A stretch of 64,000 bases of DNA from the NCBI GenBank assembly GCA_021292165.1, contig CM037876.1, forward strand, positions 36,973,075-37,037,074, read 5' to 3'. Shown here piece by piece: positions 34,933 through 46,392 of this stretch; the stretch's first letter is position 1; every line of letters starts with the position of its first letter. The translations under genes were made by a program, and so were the position numbers. This DNA comes from Shinisaurus crocodilurus (taxonomy: Eukaryota > Chordata > Lepidosauria > Squamata > Shinisauridae). The notes under the pieces are model-generated. The model saw only the letters and a list, made by a program, of their open reading frames with translations, was not told the DNA's origin and made no database searches.

Positions 34933-36820
34933 TAAGTGAGCAGACATCCTGACTGGTCAATTATATATGGGATAGTGTGTGTCAACCTGAAACTTGCATA
35001 TTTCACAGGATGTGGAAAGAAGAGTATTTGTTTTGCAGGCAGAAATTGTATTTAGGGTTTGTATTTTGAACTACTTTTAAAGAAGCAGATTAATTATAGA
35101 CTTATACTAGAAATCCTATGTAGGCACTTCTGCTGTATGTTTTTATAAGGGATGCCTATGGAATTAGGCTGTTATGATCAAGCTACTTTAAGAACCTGAT
35201 TAAAAATAAGGAGAGCATTTAGGTTAAACATGGAAGATGTTTATTTACAATTGCTTTCTTCATCATCCCTGAGGCTCAGCTTACCTAAAGGAATATGAAA
35301 AACAAAGGCAGACATGTTGGCCATAAGGTGTGGGGGTGGGGGGTGGGGGTGAGGAATCCAAAATCCATATCAGTGCAATAACTTTGTAGTGCAATAATTT
35401 TATTAGGCCAACTCAAAGATCACAAAAAAATGTGTAAGCTTTCAAGATCTCCATCAGGAAAGATGTTACAAAAAGCAGGTGGGGGGGATGGATGGAGGGG
35501 AAGGCTGATTGGATGCTGTAGTCAGGATGTCTGCATAGTCAGAGTCTTAGAGATACAGAGGAGGAGGAGGAGGAGGAGGAGGGTTTGCAGACATTCAAAC
35601 TGGGTCATGCCAGGTGATGTGATGGTCTCAGATTTCAGTGCTCCTAGGACTACTGGGAAGAATAAAGTCACCGATAATTGTTGATCCTCTAGGCAGTCTT
35701 TATATTGTAGAAGGAGCCAAAATGATCAGTATAGATGCGGCAGCGGGTGGGGGAAGGGAGCAGATTGATGTGAAGGGAGGGGGAGAGAATGAAGAGCTGA
35801 AGTGAGAGAGTTATGGCTGACAGAGAGGGAAGCCAATTTTTTTTCATGAGACAAAGAAGAAAGCAGTGAAAAGACCCAAGATCTGAGGAGAGAGGAGAGA
35901 GAGAGACTGACTGTCTGTTCCCGAAAGAACCTAAGATCTGTGCTGTGTTTCATGACTGAAGCTGAAGGAGTGACTAAGGGGGTTCTGTTTTCTGAAGGGA
36001 CAGCTCTGGAGGTTGGGGGAAGGAAAGACAGAACTGTAACAGACTCACTGTGGTATATGTGTTACTGCTTGTTACAACTGTATTGATTTAAATGCTGGAA
36101 GCACTTGTTTATTCTGGCATCTTTGTTATATGCATTGACTTCCCTTTCTTTATTATCTGAATTCTGTACTTACCCTTTCCTTTATTTTTTTAAAATTTGT
36201 GTTAACCTTGCCCTGTTGCTTAGATCTAATGACATTTCTAGGAACCTGGGATCCACTACAATATTAACAAAGCTGGAGATAAATTTAGGTGTTGGGCTAG
36301 AAAATCTAGAATAAGATCTGATGTGAAAAACACGGCACATTTTAAGAAATAATATACACTCCCAAAACAACAACATCCTACAGTCCTACCCTTCAGGTAG
36401 CCTGAGGTGGTAGTCAAAAAACTCAGCTCTTTTCAGTTTTGGATACAGCTGAAAACATGTAAGTGAATACAACCTCAAAATAAACAAGCTGGAAGGGGGA
36501 AGTGGCAGTGCAGACCTCTAATGGATTAGTGGCTGGAGATTATTGCTCTCAAGCGGGAGCTCCATGAGTGTTCCAATGCACCTGCAAGAAATCACTGGAT
36601 CAGGGTATTTCTTTCTCCCATCTATTCAACTCAAAACACTTGCCACAGTCAGCAGGACTTCTCAAACAGTTATTTGAATGTCTAAAGCCCTGCTCAGGTA
36701 TTTGCCTGGACTTTTGAGGGCTAAAAGTGTAGAGGGACCCATCTCTACAGGTCCCACCTGCTCAGTTTCCAACCTCTCTGCATTGAGCAGGGAGCTCTGA
36801 AGTGGCATTCTACCTGGCTT
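34933..36820. other. ELOVL6 intron sequence
   Basis: No gene or recognised element was found. A GGA microsatellite lies at about 35560-35583 and a purine-rich stretch around 35740-35960 gives a Ser/Leu-rich open frame on the opposite strand that is not protein-like. Confidence 0.5.
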
Positions 36821-36825
36821 CAGTT

Positions 36826-36993
36826 CATAGATCCATAGATCATAGAGTTGGAAGGAGCCTACAAGGCTATCGAGTCCAACCCCCTGCTCAATGCAGGAAA
36901 CTAGAGGTGGGGTCTCCCATCCAAGTAATAACCAGGCTTGACCCTGCTTAGCTTTCCACGCTCAGACAAGCTGAGCCAGCATAAGCCACAGGC
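36826..36993 (-). mobile_element. 5S-rRNA-derived SINE
   Basis: This is the reverse complement of the unit at 31325. On the plus strand it starts with the tail 'ccatagatcatagagttgga', passes 'ccaaccccctgctcaatgca', and ends in the 5S-like head 'accctgcttagctttcca', then 'gctgagccagcataagccac'. Confidence 0.88.
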
Positions 36994-38150
36994 CTGTTGA
37001 ACACGAGTAGAACTTCTCTTCAGACCTCTCTGCTCAGTGTGAGGAGGTTGCAAACAGAGGAGGTGGGGTGATGCACTGGACTTGGCTGGAGGCCTTTTCA
37101 GGCCTCTCCCCCCTCCCCCTCCCCCTAATCAAACAAGACCTCATCAGTCAGTCAACAGGCAGGCAAATTCCGAGAGGCTCACTTGGTCCTTGGATTACGA
37201 TGGATTTTTTCCCCATCACCGAGCGAGTGCTCTGCTCTACACAGTGCTGCAAAATTTCCCAGGAGTGTCACATGCGCTCTCTCTCCCTCTCTCACTCACA
37301 CATTCAATTTCCCCTCCACCTCCAGTGCCTACACAGTGCACCACTGCAGCTAGCCAATTGCATTTCTCCTTTCCTCTTGAACTCCTCACCCGCTATAGCT
37401 AATCGGCAGGTTGCCCCTGCATTCTCCTCTTCCACACCGCCAGCCAACATAAGGCTGACGAGGGGCACCACTGAAGTCTCTTCCAGTAACCCAGATCACA
37501 GCAGTTGGCCAATGGCTGAAGCAAAGCTAGAGAGCCCCTAGTTAAGAGTGGGCAGCTACTGCAAAAAATGGCAGAGAGAGAGAGAGTGAATGAGAAAGAA
37601 ATGGAGAGCCACAGCTGAGGTGACTGGGAACTGCCAGTGACTCTCAGGCTTTGTGGTGAAGAACACTGGGCTAAACTGTATTGGCTAACTAAGCCATCCA
37701 AACTCCCACACACTAACTAGTATCATGCCTCCCACATAGGACGCACAGGGCAAATATCCACTGTGCAGAAAGGGAGTAGCCTGGTGGCAATGAACCCCCC
37801 ACATGCAGATAAGCTCTTTGTTGGTGAATGACAGGCACGCTACTCCAGCCATTGCTACCACTGGCCAGAAACTCATGGTCCCTTAAGGTTGGCCACATGG
37901 AGCCTGGCTGTTTGTTCTGCTCTATATAGCTGAGCTGTGATCCTCCAAGGCAGAAGGGATCACAAATAGATGGCCAGCACTAGCAATGGTTGGAGCGGAG
38001 TGCCTGCCATTCACCAACAGAGAGCTTGATACAGAGCTCCAGTGCAACTCCCTACAGTGGATGGGTGAGAAATGAACCAGTGACTACACCCCCTGCCTCA
38101 ACAGGGGGAATGTGACTGAGGCAAGATCACCTAGGTGGCAGCACACCTAC
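36994..38150. other. ELOVL6 intron sequence
   Basis: The open frames here (for example 37068-37541) are Pro/Ser/Leu-rich and resemble no protein family. No repeat boundary was recognised. Confidence 0.45.
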
Positions 38151-38159
38151 TCTTAATCA

Positions 38160-38855
38160 CTAGCTCATGAATACCTACTTTGCATCCACGCTCTGGTAAC
38201 TTCCTGGTTGGATTACTGCAATGTGTTGAACTACCTTTGAAGGCAGTTCAGAAACTTCACTCAGTTCAAAACAGAGCTGCTGGGTTGCTAGCTGGGACTG
38301 GCCGATATGATCATGTGATGCCAGTGCTTTGTCAGCTGCACTGTCTTCCAGTCAATTTCTGAGCTGAATTCAAAGTGCTGATGTTGACCTTTAAAGCCCT
38401 AAACAACTTGGGACCAGAATATCTAAAGGATGTCTCCTCCCGCATGTGCCTGTCCTTGGGTCATCTTCAGAGGCTTTCCTCCAGGTGCCCTTGCTGAAGG
38501 AAGCTAGATGGCTGGCTACAAGAGAGAGGGCCTTCTCAGTTGTGGCACCCCACTTATGGAATGAACTTCCCAAAGAGGTTCACCTGGCACCTGCATTGTT
38601 ATCTTTTTGGCACCAGGCAAATACATTTCTTTTCTCCCAGGCATTTTAGAGACCTAGGTCTAGATTTTTTATGGCTGTTCTAATTTCTGTGCTGTTTATT
38701 GTTTTGCATTATATTGTATTTTACTCTTTTAAATGCTTGTACTGTATTTTATATTTTTAACTGTTCTATGGCATTTTAGTACTTTAACTGTTGTAATCCA
38801 CCCAGAGAACATTAGTTATTGGGTGGATTAGAAATGTAATAAATAAATATCTAGG
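38160..38855 (+). mobile_element. L2-type LINE 3' fragment
   Basis: The fragment contains 'tggattactgcaatgtgttg', 'cagaaacttcactcagttca', 'ttaaagccctaaacaacttg' and 'agagagggccttctcagttg', in the order found in the L2 copies at 16.6 and 20.9 kb. It ends 'gaaatgtaataaataaata', a typical L2 tail. Frames are broken. Confidence 0.85.
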
Positions 38856-38869
38856 TATAGAGACATTAG

Positions 38870-39700
38870 GTGTTGCTATTACTCATTACCATCTCTGTTT
38901 CTCTCCTGGCTCTTGCAGTGGTTCCCAGATGCTACTGCACAACAATTCCCACCACCCACAGCCAGCATGACAATGTCAGGGAGGATGGGAGTTGGAGTCC
39001 AATCACATTGGGTGGGTGGGGGCAAGGTTGGTTATCACTGCCTTATACTATAATGAGCACCTCTGAAATAAAGATGCAACACCATATCCTCTCCTTAGCA
39101 TTTCCCTTCTAGTTTCTGAATGACCCCTACAAATTAATCAATACTTGAGTTTCGTCTTGTCTTGTTATGTAAGATGGAGTATGCTTATTCTGAATCATTC
39201 CTATCTTTTGAAATTGCTCATCTGCTCTGCTACATTTGGGTAAGCAAATCCAGCATTCACAAATAAATATGTCAGAACTTTGACTTATGCCAAGGTCTGC
39301 CCAAGGTCATAAGCAAATTCTACAACATTCTCAGTAACAAGACTGGGCAGTTTCTGGATACAGGCACTATTCAATTTATAGTTTAAACTCTGTTTGGCAA
39401 GAAATCTCATTGGATTTAAGGAAGCCACTTAAGAATCTTTAAAATGGCCCAAGAGGAATTCATAAGCATGGTAAAACATTTAAATAACCCTTAATGAATT
39501 CTTCGGGGATACAGTCCTGTGATATTACTGGGAGGGGGGAGGGGAAGCCTAGGCTCCAAACAGAATCTTCAAATACCTTCAGAATAACTATAATGCCCAT
39601 TTCTAGAGGATACTCTTAACATTCTTACAAGATAAAAGGTATCCAGTCCATAAACAAACAAATTTTCTGTTTGTTTATGGCAAACAGAAAATTTAGCATT
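38870..39700. other. Intron sequence left of the LINE
   Basis: A partial palindromic-MITE-like stretch occurs near 38917-39040 ('gtggttcccagatgctact', later 'ggatgggagttggagtcca'). At 39649-39705 there are nested inverted repeats ('aaattttctgtttg', then 'tttatgg', then 'caaacagaaaattt') immediately before the LINE start. Confidence 0.5.
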
Positions 39701-39708
39701 AAATTTAG

Positions 39709-42677
39709 CATGGTGTAGGCGTTGCCATCAAAAATGAACTCGTGAACTCTTTGTCAGAAGTTCCTACTGGCATTAACGAACGCCTGATAACTCTTCGATT
39801 AAAACTCGCCAATAACCAACAGGTAACTATTTTGAGCGCTTATGCACCAACATTAGATGCTGATGATGACATCAAGGAAAGTTTTTACAGCCAGTTGGAC
39901 ACTCTCCTGTCAGAGATACCTAAGGAGGATAAAATTATCCTCCTGGGCGATTTTAACGCAAGAGTCGGGCGTGACTTTGATTTATGGCCAGAAACTATTG
40001 GAAAAAACGGAGTTGGTAATAGCAACCCGAACGGACTCTTACTTTTGTCTATATGTGCAGAACATAATCTCACTATCACAAACACGCTCTTTCGACAAAA
40101 GAATAAGTTTAAAACATCATGGCAGCACCCACGGTCAAAGCACTGGCATCTTCTGGATTATGTAATTGTCCGTGTTAGAGATCGCCGCGATGTACTTCTT
40201 ACTAGGGCCATGGTGAGTGCCGACGACTGCTGGACAGACCACCGACTAATCCGGTCCACAATGGTTATCAACATTGCTCCCCAACGTAGGCTTCAAGGAA
40301 GGAAACCAAGGCGTAAAATGAACATCCAAGTCCTTCAAGATCCTATTAAGCAAACTCGTCTTCAATCACTTCTTAAGGAACATCTACCTACGGAACCTCC
40401 TGACAACATTGAGGACCATTGGTCTAAGCTGAAAACCTCCATTACTGCAGCTTGTGAACAAACTATTGGATATGAAACTAAGAAACATCAGGATTGGTTT
40501 GATGAAAATGACAATGAGATTAAATATATAATTGACCAAAAAAGGAAAGCCTTCCAAATATGGCAAAATGATATTAACTGCGCTGCCAAGAAAAAAACCT
40601 ACGCTAGCGCAAAGGCTGAGGTCCAAATAAGAACAAGAGAACTTAAGAACGCTTGGTGGAAAAAAAAAGCTGAAGAAATTCAACAACTTGCAGAATCTCA
40701 TGATGCACGGGGCTTTTTTAAGGCCACAAGGGCCATTTATGGACCAAAAACCTATGGTACAAACCCTTTACAATCAAAAGATGGCACCAAACTCTTAAAA
40801 GACAAAGAGTCTATTGCACTGCGTTGGAAAGAGCATTATTATGACCTTTTAAATCGTAAGTCTAAGGTGGATAATGAGATTTTTTCGCAAATCCCGCAAA
40901 AACAAATTAAAGAGGAACTTGCAATACTCCCCACTTTGGATGAAGTAAAAAAAGCCATTAATCAAATGAAGAACAACAAAGCTAGTGGACCAGATGGGAT
41001 TCCTGCTGAAATCTTTAAAGAAGGGGGGCCTGAACTTGTACAACATCTTCATAAACTCATCGAAAAAATCTGGATAAGAGAAGAGATCCCAGAAGACTTC
41101 AGGGATGCCATAATTATCACCCTCTTTAAGAAGGGTGATAGAACAGACTGTGGAAACTATCGGGGCATTTCTCTCTTAGCAACCGCAGGTAAAATATTTG
41201 CTAGGATTCTCGCAAACCGTCTTCTATCTATTTCAGAAGAGATCCTCCCTGAAACTCAATATGGTTTCCGCCCCTCTAGAGGGACAGTAGACATGATTTT
41301 TACTGCACGTCAGCTCCAAGAAAAATGCCGGGAGCAAAATCAACCCCTTTATATGGCATTTATCGATTTGGCTAAGGCCTTTGATACTGTAGACCGTACA
41401 GCTCTCTGGACTATCCTTATGAAAATTGGATGCCCCAATAAATTTGTGAATATCTTGCGACTTCTCCATGACAACATGACGGCAACGGTTTTGGACAACA
41501 ACGGCTCTCATGGTGCTCCATTTAAAGTGGGATCAGGTGTTAAACAGGGATGTGTTATCGCCCCAACATTATTTGCCATTTTCATCGCCATGGTTTTACA
41601 TCTTGTCAAGGGGAAACTTCCCACCGGTGTGGGAATTATATATCGAACAGATGGAAAGCTTTTTAATCTCAGCAGGCTGAAAGCAAAAAGTAAGGTAATT
41701 ACAACCTCCGTTGTGGAACTTCAGTATGCTGATGATAATGTGGTCTCCGCACATTCAGAGGATGATCTCCAAACTATCCTAAATGCTTTTGCAGAAGCAT
41801 ACGAAAAACTTGGTCTCTCACTTAACATCAAAAAAACCAAAGTGCTTCATCAGCAAGTGCAAGCCAATCCTTTGGTGATGCCATCTATCCAGCTTGGCGG
41901 GACAATACTGGAAAATGTCGATCATTTTCTCTATCTTGGCAGCTATCTTTCTGTTACAGCTAACATCGACAGTGAAATCCAGCATCGTCTGAGCTCCGCA
42001 AGTGCCGCATTTTCTCGAATGAAACATAGAGTGTTCGAGGATCGGGATATTTGTAAGAAGACCAAAACACTGGTTTATGAAGCCATTGTATTACCAACTT
42101 TATTGTATGCCTGCGAAACATGGACTATCTATAAACGTCACTTCCACCTCCTTGAAAGGTTTCATCAACGTTGCCTCCGGAAAATCCTGCAAATTACTTG
42201 GGAAGATAGGCGAACAAATGTCAGTGTACTGGAAGAAGCAAAGACTACTAGCATTGAAAAAATGATCCTTCAACGCCAACTTCAGTGGACCGGTCATGTT
42301 GTTCGAATGCCTGACTGCCGTCTCCCAAAGCAGTTACTTTACTCCCAACTCAAGGATGGAAAGCGGAATATCGGTGGTCAATATAAGAGGTTTAAAGATG
42401 TTCATAAGGCTAATCTAAAAAATGCAATATAAACATCGAAAACTGGGAAGCTCTGGCCCATGAACGATCTAAATGGAGGTTGGCCTTTCACAAAGGTTCC
42501 ATGGACTTTGAAGAAGCCCGAGTGCAAGGTGAAAGGGAGAAACGTGCTAAGCGAAAAGCACGTCAAATGAATCCTTTACAGGACCATCTTCTATCTGGTA
42601 ACCTGTGTCCTCACTGTGGGAAGCTGTGTGGATCTAGAATTGGCCTCCACAGTCACTTACGGACCCATCGCTAGAGT
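39709..42677 (+). pseudogene. LINE ORF2-like: endonuclease, reverse transcriptase, zinc finger
   Basis: Domains in order: an AP-endonuclease-like C-terminal part, with ILLGDFNARVGRDFD and the catalytic SADDCWTDHRLI; a reverse transcriptase with NKASGPDGIPAEIFKEGG, FKKGDRTDCGNYRGISLL, MAFIDLAKAFDTVDR, SGVKQGCVIAPTLFAIF and the YADD catalytic box (VVELQYADDNVVSA); a C-terminal block with YACETWTIYKRHFHLLERFH and QLQWTGHVVRMPDCRLPKQL. The last segment carries a C2H2 finger, CPHCGKLCGSRIGLHSHLRTH (C-x2-C-x12-H-x3-H), in another frame. The break lies near 42420-42432 and looks like one extra AT dinucleotide. The first codon reported as a start at 39742 is GTG in the middle of the endonuclease; the true N terminus is lost. 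Confidence 0.92.
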
Positions 42678-42759
42678 CTACACAATCTTCCTTAGAATTT
42701 CCTCCTTTTATCCCGGAAGACAATCTTACTCGGTCACGAGTGATCGCCTGATGATGATG
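39709..42759 (+). mobile_element. APE-type non-LTR LINE, nearly intact, 5'-truncated
   Basis: A single ORF runs from about 39709 to the stop at 42432, followed after a small frameshift by its last ~80 codons, to a stop at 42674. A short 3' UTR ends 'gtgatcgcctgatgatgatg', a (TGA)n tail. Short tandem 3' tails are typical of RTE-like LINEs, but the clade is not certain. The copy lacks the first part of the endonuclease domain. The long open frame marks it as young. Its A+T-rich codon use differs from the GC-richer CR1 nearby. It lies antisense to ELOVL6 in the intron. Confidence 0.92.
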
Positions 42760-42769
42760 TATTTATTCA

Positions 42770-44010
42770 CATGTTGAAAATTATTTTAGGTGTGAAGAAA
42801 TGCCATGCATATAACGGTTGTTGTTCTATAAACACTCTGTGTGGCCTGTGAGAGGCTATAAGTACAGTATCTGTGTAGGCCTGATCTGTGTTCGGAGCGT
42901 CAACCCCACACTCACAGCTGGTGCGGAAACAACCACTCCAGCTGCTTCTCCAAGGTTGTAAGAGCGACCTCAGAGAAGGGGTTTAGGGGAAATTCCAGGA
43001 GTGGGGAGGGGAGACTGGTGTCGCCAAGATACAACATATCCTGGCAGTGTCTCAGCCACGTGCCCCCCCAAGTGCCACAGACAGCTGAAATCGACCTTCT
43101 GCCTGCTTTGCAGAGCAGGAGGAGTGCGGAGGTGACCTTCACCTCTGCACTCCTCCCGCTCTGCATAGAATGCCCGTAATCCTCCAAGTGGAGAGGGCTA
43201 TGGACATCCCCACTGGATTGTGCCCTAAATCCATAAAACAATTGCCAATTAAAAAGGCTGAGGTTAATCTGCTTGTTTGAGATTTTCTCATTCCTGAGAA
43301 CCTCATTTACTCCATTTATTTATTTAAAATTTTTATATATCACCTTTAAAGTCCATACAGCCTGCACAAGGCAGTAACGCACAACATAATTATATTAACA
43401 TTATATAAATGTATTACAAAATATAAAATGAGCATAAAGACGACAAAAAATATACCATCTAAAACAAACAGTAAAATGCACAGAATGAGAATGAGCAGCA
43501 GGTGTGAGGGAAGATCTGAAGTGGGGATGGCCAAATCTTTCAAGCTCATTTTCACTCAGGTCATCATTCTCCCACTGCTAAGTTCATTCCATCCAGTTTC
43601 CGCATTGGTTGCAGTTTATTTTTATTCCATGTGGAAATTCCTATGTGCATTTTTCAAAATATACATATTTTTTCAAATGTATGCATTTCTGTGCACGCTT
43701 TTTTGAATGTACACATTTTTTGCGAGTGATTTTTTTCCATTGTATAAAGTGTTTTTGTGTGCATTCCCCCAAATATACAGAAGTTTGTACACACTGTTGC
43801 AATTATTTTGTATGTGTGAAGTGCATCACAAACTTTGGAAAAGTATGGATTTCAATGACTAATTGTGTTCTAGTTTGTGAAGTGCAAATTTGGTAAGTTT
43901 GAATTGAAATGTGAACCGAATGAATTTCTCACTCATCCCTAATTTGAAGAACTCACTTACAGATCAGAGCCAGTTGGTAAGCAGCCCTCCAATGTAACAA
44001 GTGCTCTGGT
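42770..44010. other. Intron sequence between LINE and Helitron
   Basis: No gene was recognised. About 43580-43940 is a diverged word repeat ('tgtgcatttttcaaaata', 'gcaaatttggtaagttt') ending near 'tcactcatcccta', similar to 2.65-3.47 kb. Confidence 0.5.
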
Positions 44011-44016
44011 AAGATA

Positions 44017-45222
44017 TCTATATATATAAAAGTAAGTGTCCTGACTGACTGACTGACTCATAAACGCCCAGCTCAAACCGTTTAATCTAGGAACGTGAAA
44101 TTTTGAAGGAACATTGCTTTTATGACGTAGAGCCCCACTAAGGAAGGATTTTTGGAAATTCTGTCCCTAAGGGGGTGAAAAAGGGGGGCAAAATCACACC
44201 ACTCTCATATCTCCTATGGGCAAAACAATAGGGCAGCAGTTATGCAAATCGGCCTCACCTCAGAATTGCTGCAGGAGCCAATAGGAGCAGTTATGCAAAT
44301 AGCCCATAGGACACTTAGAATGTTCATATGAATTCCTGCAGGGGCCAATAGGGCTGGGTATGCAAATCTCCCCTAGGCCATTTAGAATGTTCTCTGAGGG
44401 GGTGAAAAGGGAGGGAAACTTTTTAAATGACTGAATGACTGCTGTGTGCGGGGCGTCGTCACATAGGCTCCATCACGTTTTCATGGATCCGCCCCAAACT
44501 TGGCACGCATACTCTCCATCATCCAAGGACAAAGACTGGTGGGTTCAAATCTCCGAAAAACCCTCGCTGCGCCTTTACGGCCCAAAATAGATGAGAGCCA
44601 ATGGCATCACTTGGAATGTTCGCAGGGGCCATTCAGGAGCGGTCATGCAAATCGCTCCAACGACATATTGAATGTTCGTATGAACTGCCACAGGGGCCAA
44701 TCAGGAGCCGATATGCAAATCTCTCCTGCGTCAAAACAGAATGTTCATATGAACCACAGCTGGGGCAGAGCTGGGATTTCATTGTGCAGTCCGGGGGGGG
44801 GGGAGCAGGGATATCATTGTGCAGTCCATGGGGAAAGGGAACAGGGATTTCATTGTGTAGTCCCGGGGGGCCAGGGATTTCATTGTGTAATCCAGGGAGG
44901 GAAGCAGGGATTTCATTGTGTAGTCCTGGCCCCCCCCCAGGAATTTCATTGTGTAGTCCCGGGGGAGCAGGTAGTCCCGGGGGAGCTGGGATTTCATTGT
45001 GCAGTCCCGGGAGAGCTGGTAGTCCCAGGGGAACTGGTAGTCCTGGGCGAGCTAGGATTCCATTATGTAGTCCCGGGGGACCTTTCCTATGGAGCGATTC
45101 AAAACAGCTGACAGCAACCTTAAGGAATTTCGAACAAATAGTGCCTATAGGAAAATGACGACCCGTGCAAACTTGGCACGGTCACTCTTCATCACGCGAG
45201 CGAAGCCGCGGGCAAAAGCTAG
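44017..45222 (+). mobile_element. Non-autonomous Helitron
   Basis: The element starts TCTATATATATAAAAG at 44017 directly after an A (44016). It ends in CTAG at 45219-45222 directly before a T (45223), the A|T insertion site typical of Helitrons. Eight bases before CTAG there is a GC hairpin, CGCG (45195-45198) with CGCG (45207-45210). The next bases of the 5' end, 'ctgactgactgactcataaa' and 'cgcccagctc', are also typical. No Rep/helicase sequence is present. Two stretches with 'atgcaaatc' words (44240-44370, 44640-44725) are internally repeated. Confidence 0.88.
44764..45080 (+). repeat. Minisatellite inside the Helitron
   Basis: About eight imperfect units of ~30 bp, with core 'gggatttcattgtgtagtcc' followed by a variable G-rich stretch, occupy the last third of the element. 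Shorter 'ctggtagtccc' sub-units follow near 45015-45045. The open frame 44500-45111 (repeated GISLCSPGG) is produced by this array and is not a gene. Confidence 0.9.
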
Positions 45223-45223
45223 T

Positions 45224-46020
45224 AGAAAATAAAATATTGAATGCAGGGTCAGTTTGAGTTTTATGGGAGAGGGGCTTTGGCAGTGTCCTCTGGTGGGCCC
45301 CCTCATCTCAATGAGCTTGCCTGATAGGTGGCAGCAGTGGGAAGCAACAGCAATGCACTCTTATCAGAGCTGGATAGCTCAGAGCTGCCTTTTAAATTAC
45401 CCACAATGCCCCACAGTGTGCTGTCAATCCAGAACACTGTGGGAAATTGAAATGCTCTGAGGTCCTATTAAAGGGGACCTCAGAGCAGGCAAAGCAGTGA
45501 GTCCTGCTGGGGTGCTGGAGCTCAGGCAAGTATCCAAGGTTGCTTCATGCTGAGGTCAGAACTGATGGAGTGAAACTATTTTTCTAAAGCAGTTAAGCAC
45601 ATTTCACTGCAGCAGTTATTAGGTTTGGTGCCTTTTCAGGATCTGAGCATCTGGAATCTTGCCACATGGGGGTGCTTTCACCATGTGGAAAGCATGTCTG
45701 CATATCTCCCATCCATTTCCATTGAACTTTCGCAAGCATGTCTGGGTGGAGTCTGCCCACTGTACGTACCAATTGAATCTTGAGTTTTGCCATGTTAGGT
45801 AGCATGATGTCGTTTTCTCATGCATATTTTACTTGTGGATCATTGTCTGCGTACCTGCCACAATGCTTGTGAAATGGTGGAAAAAGCAATGGGACAAGAA
45901 GGACAAGAAACCTGAAGTCCTTAAAGGATAGCAATGACAGAATGACATTTTTATCATATTGATTTTACCTAAACCTACGAATAAAAAAACCCAGATACAG
46001 GGAATTTCTTTTTAAAGACA
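45224..46020. other. Intron sequence, nothing recognised
   Basis: This segment lies just downstream (in ELOVL6 sense) of the exon at 46027-46158. It shows no repeats or ORFs that I can support. Confidence 0.5.
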
Positions 46021-46026
46021 GCTTAC

Positions 46027-46158
46027 CTGAAGAGTGCAAGGCTCAGAGACCAGAGCACTAGTGGTTTCCTCAGTTCAAATTTTGCTCGTTTGTTCATTAG
46101 ATGTCGACCACCAAATATAAAGGCAGCATATAGAGCAGAAAACAGGAAAGATTTTTTC
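46027..46158 (-). CDS. ELOVL6: ELOVL6 coding exon (second coding exon)
   Basis: On the minus strand the exon begins after TTTTCCAG with one base that completes a Trp codon. It reads 43 full codons and ends with two bases (AG) before the donor GTAAGC. The translation starts [17 protein letters not shown] and continues [19 protein letters not shown], then SLALALF-like residues, matching the first membrane region of ELOVL6. Its 5' and 3' phases fit the expected first exon and the exon at 18484-18635. The preceding exon (about 30 residues with the start Met) was not found in the window. Confidence 0.96.
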
Positions 46159-46392
46159 CTGGAAAAGAAAAACAAAGCAAAACTACAATCACCAAATAAT
46201 ATTCAGTCAGCTTTTAGCTGTATACAGCAAGTTTCCCATACATAAATACTGATACGTTTTGTCAGAGAAATGCATTCAATTTGGAACTATTACTTTCACT
46301 TAAGGTTGATTCACACTATATACTTTTTGTCCTTGAAAGCAGTTCCACATAAAACCCTGCCTTGGGTCACGTCAAAAACAATGGCGCAGTTA

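Noticed and set aside
37068..37541. 157-codon plus-strand ORF
   Set aside because: Pro/Ser/Leu-rich product with no similarity and an overlapping alternative frame; not supported as a gene.
44500..45111. 203-residue ORF rich in GISLCSPGG repeats
   Set aside because: It is the translation of a Helitron minisatellite; another frame gives a similar repetitive product.
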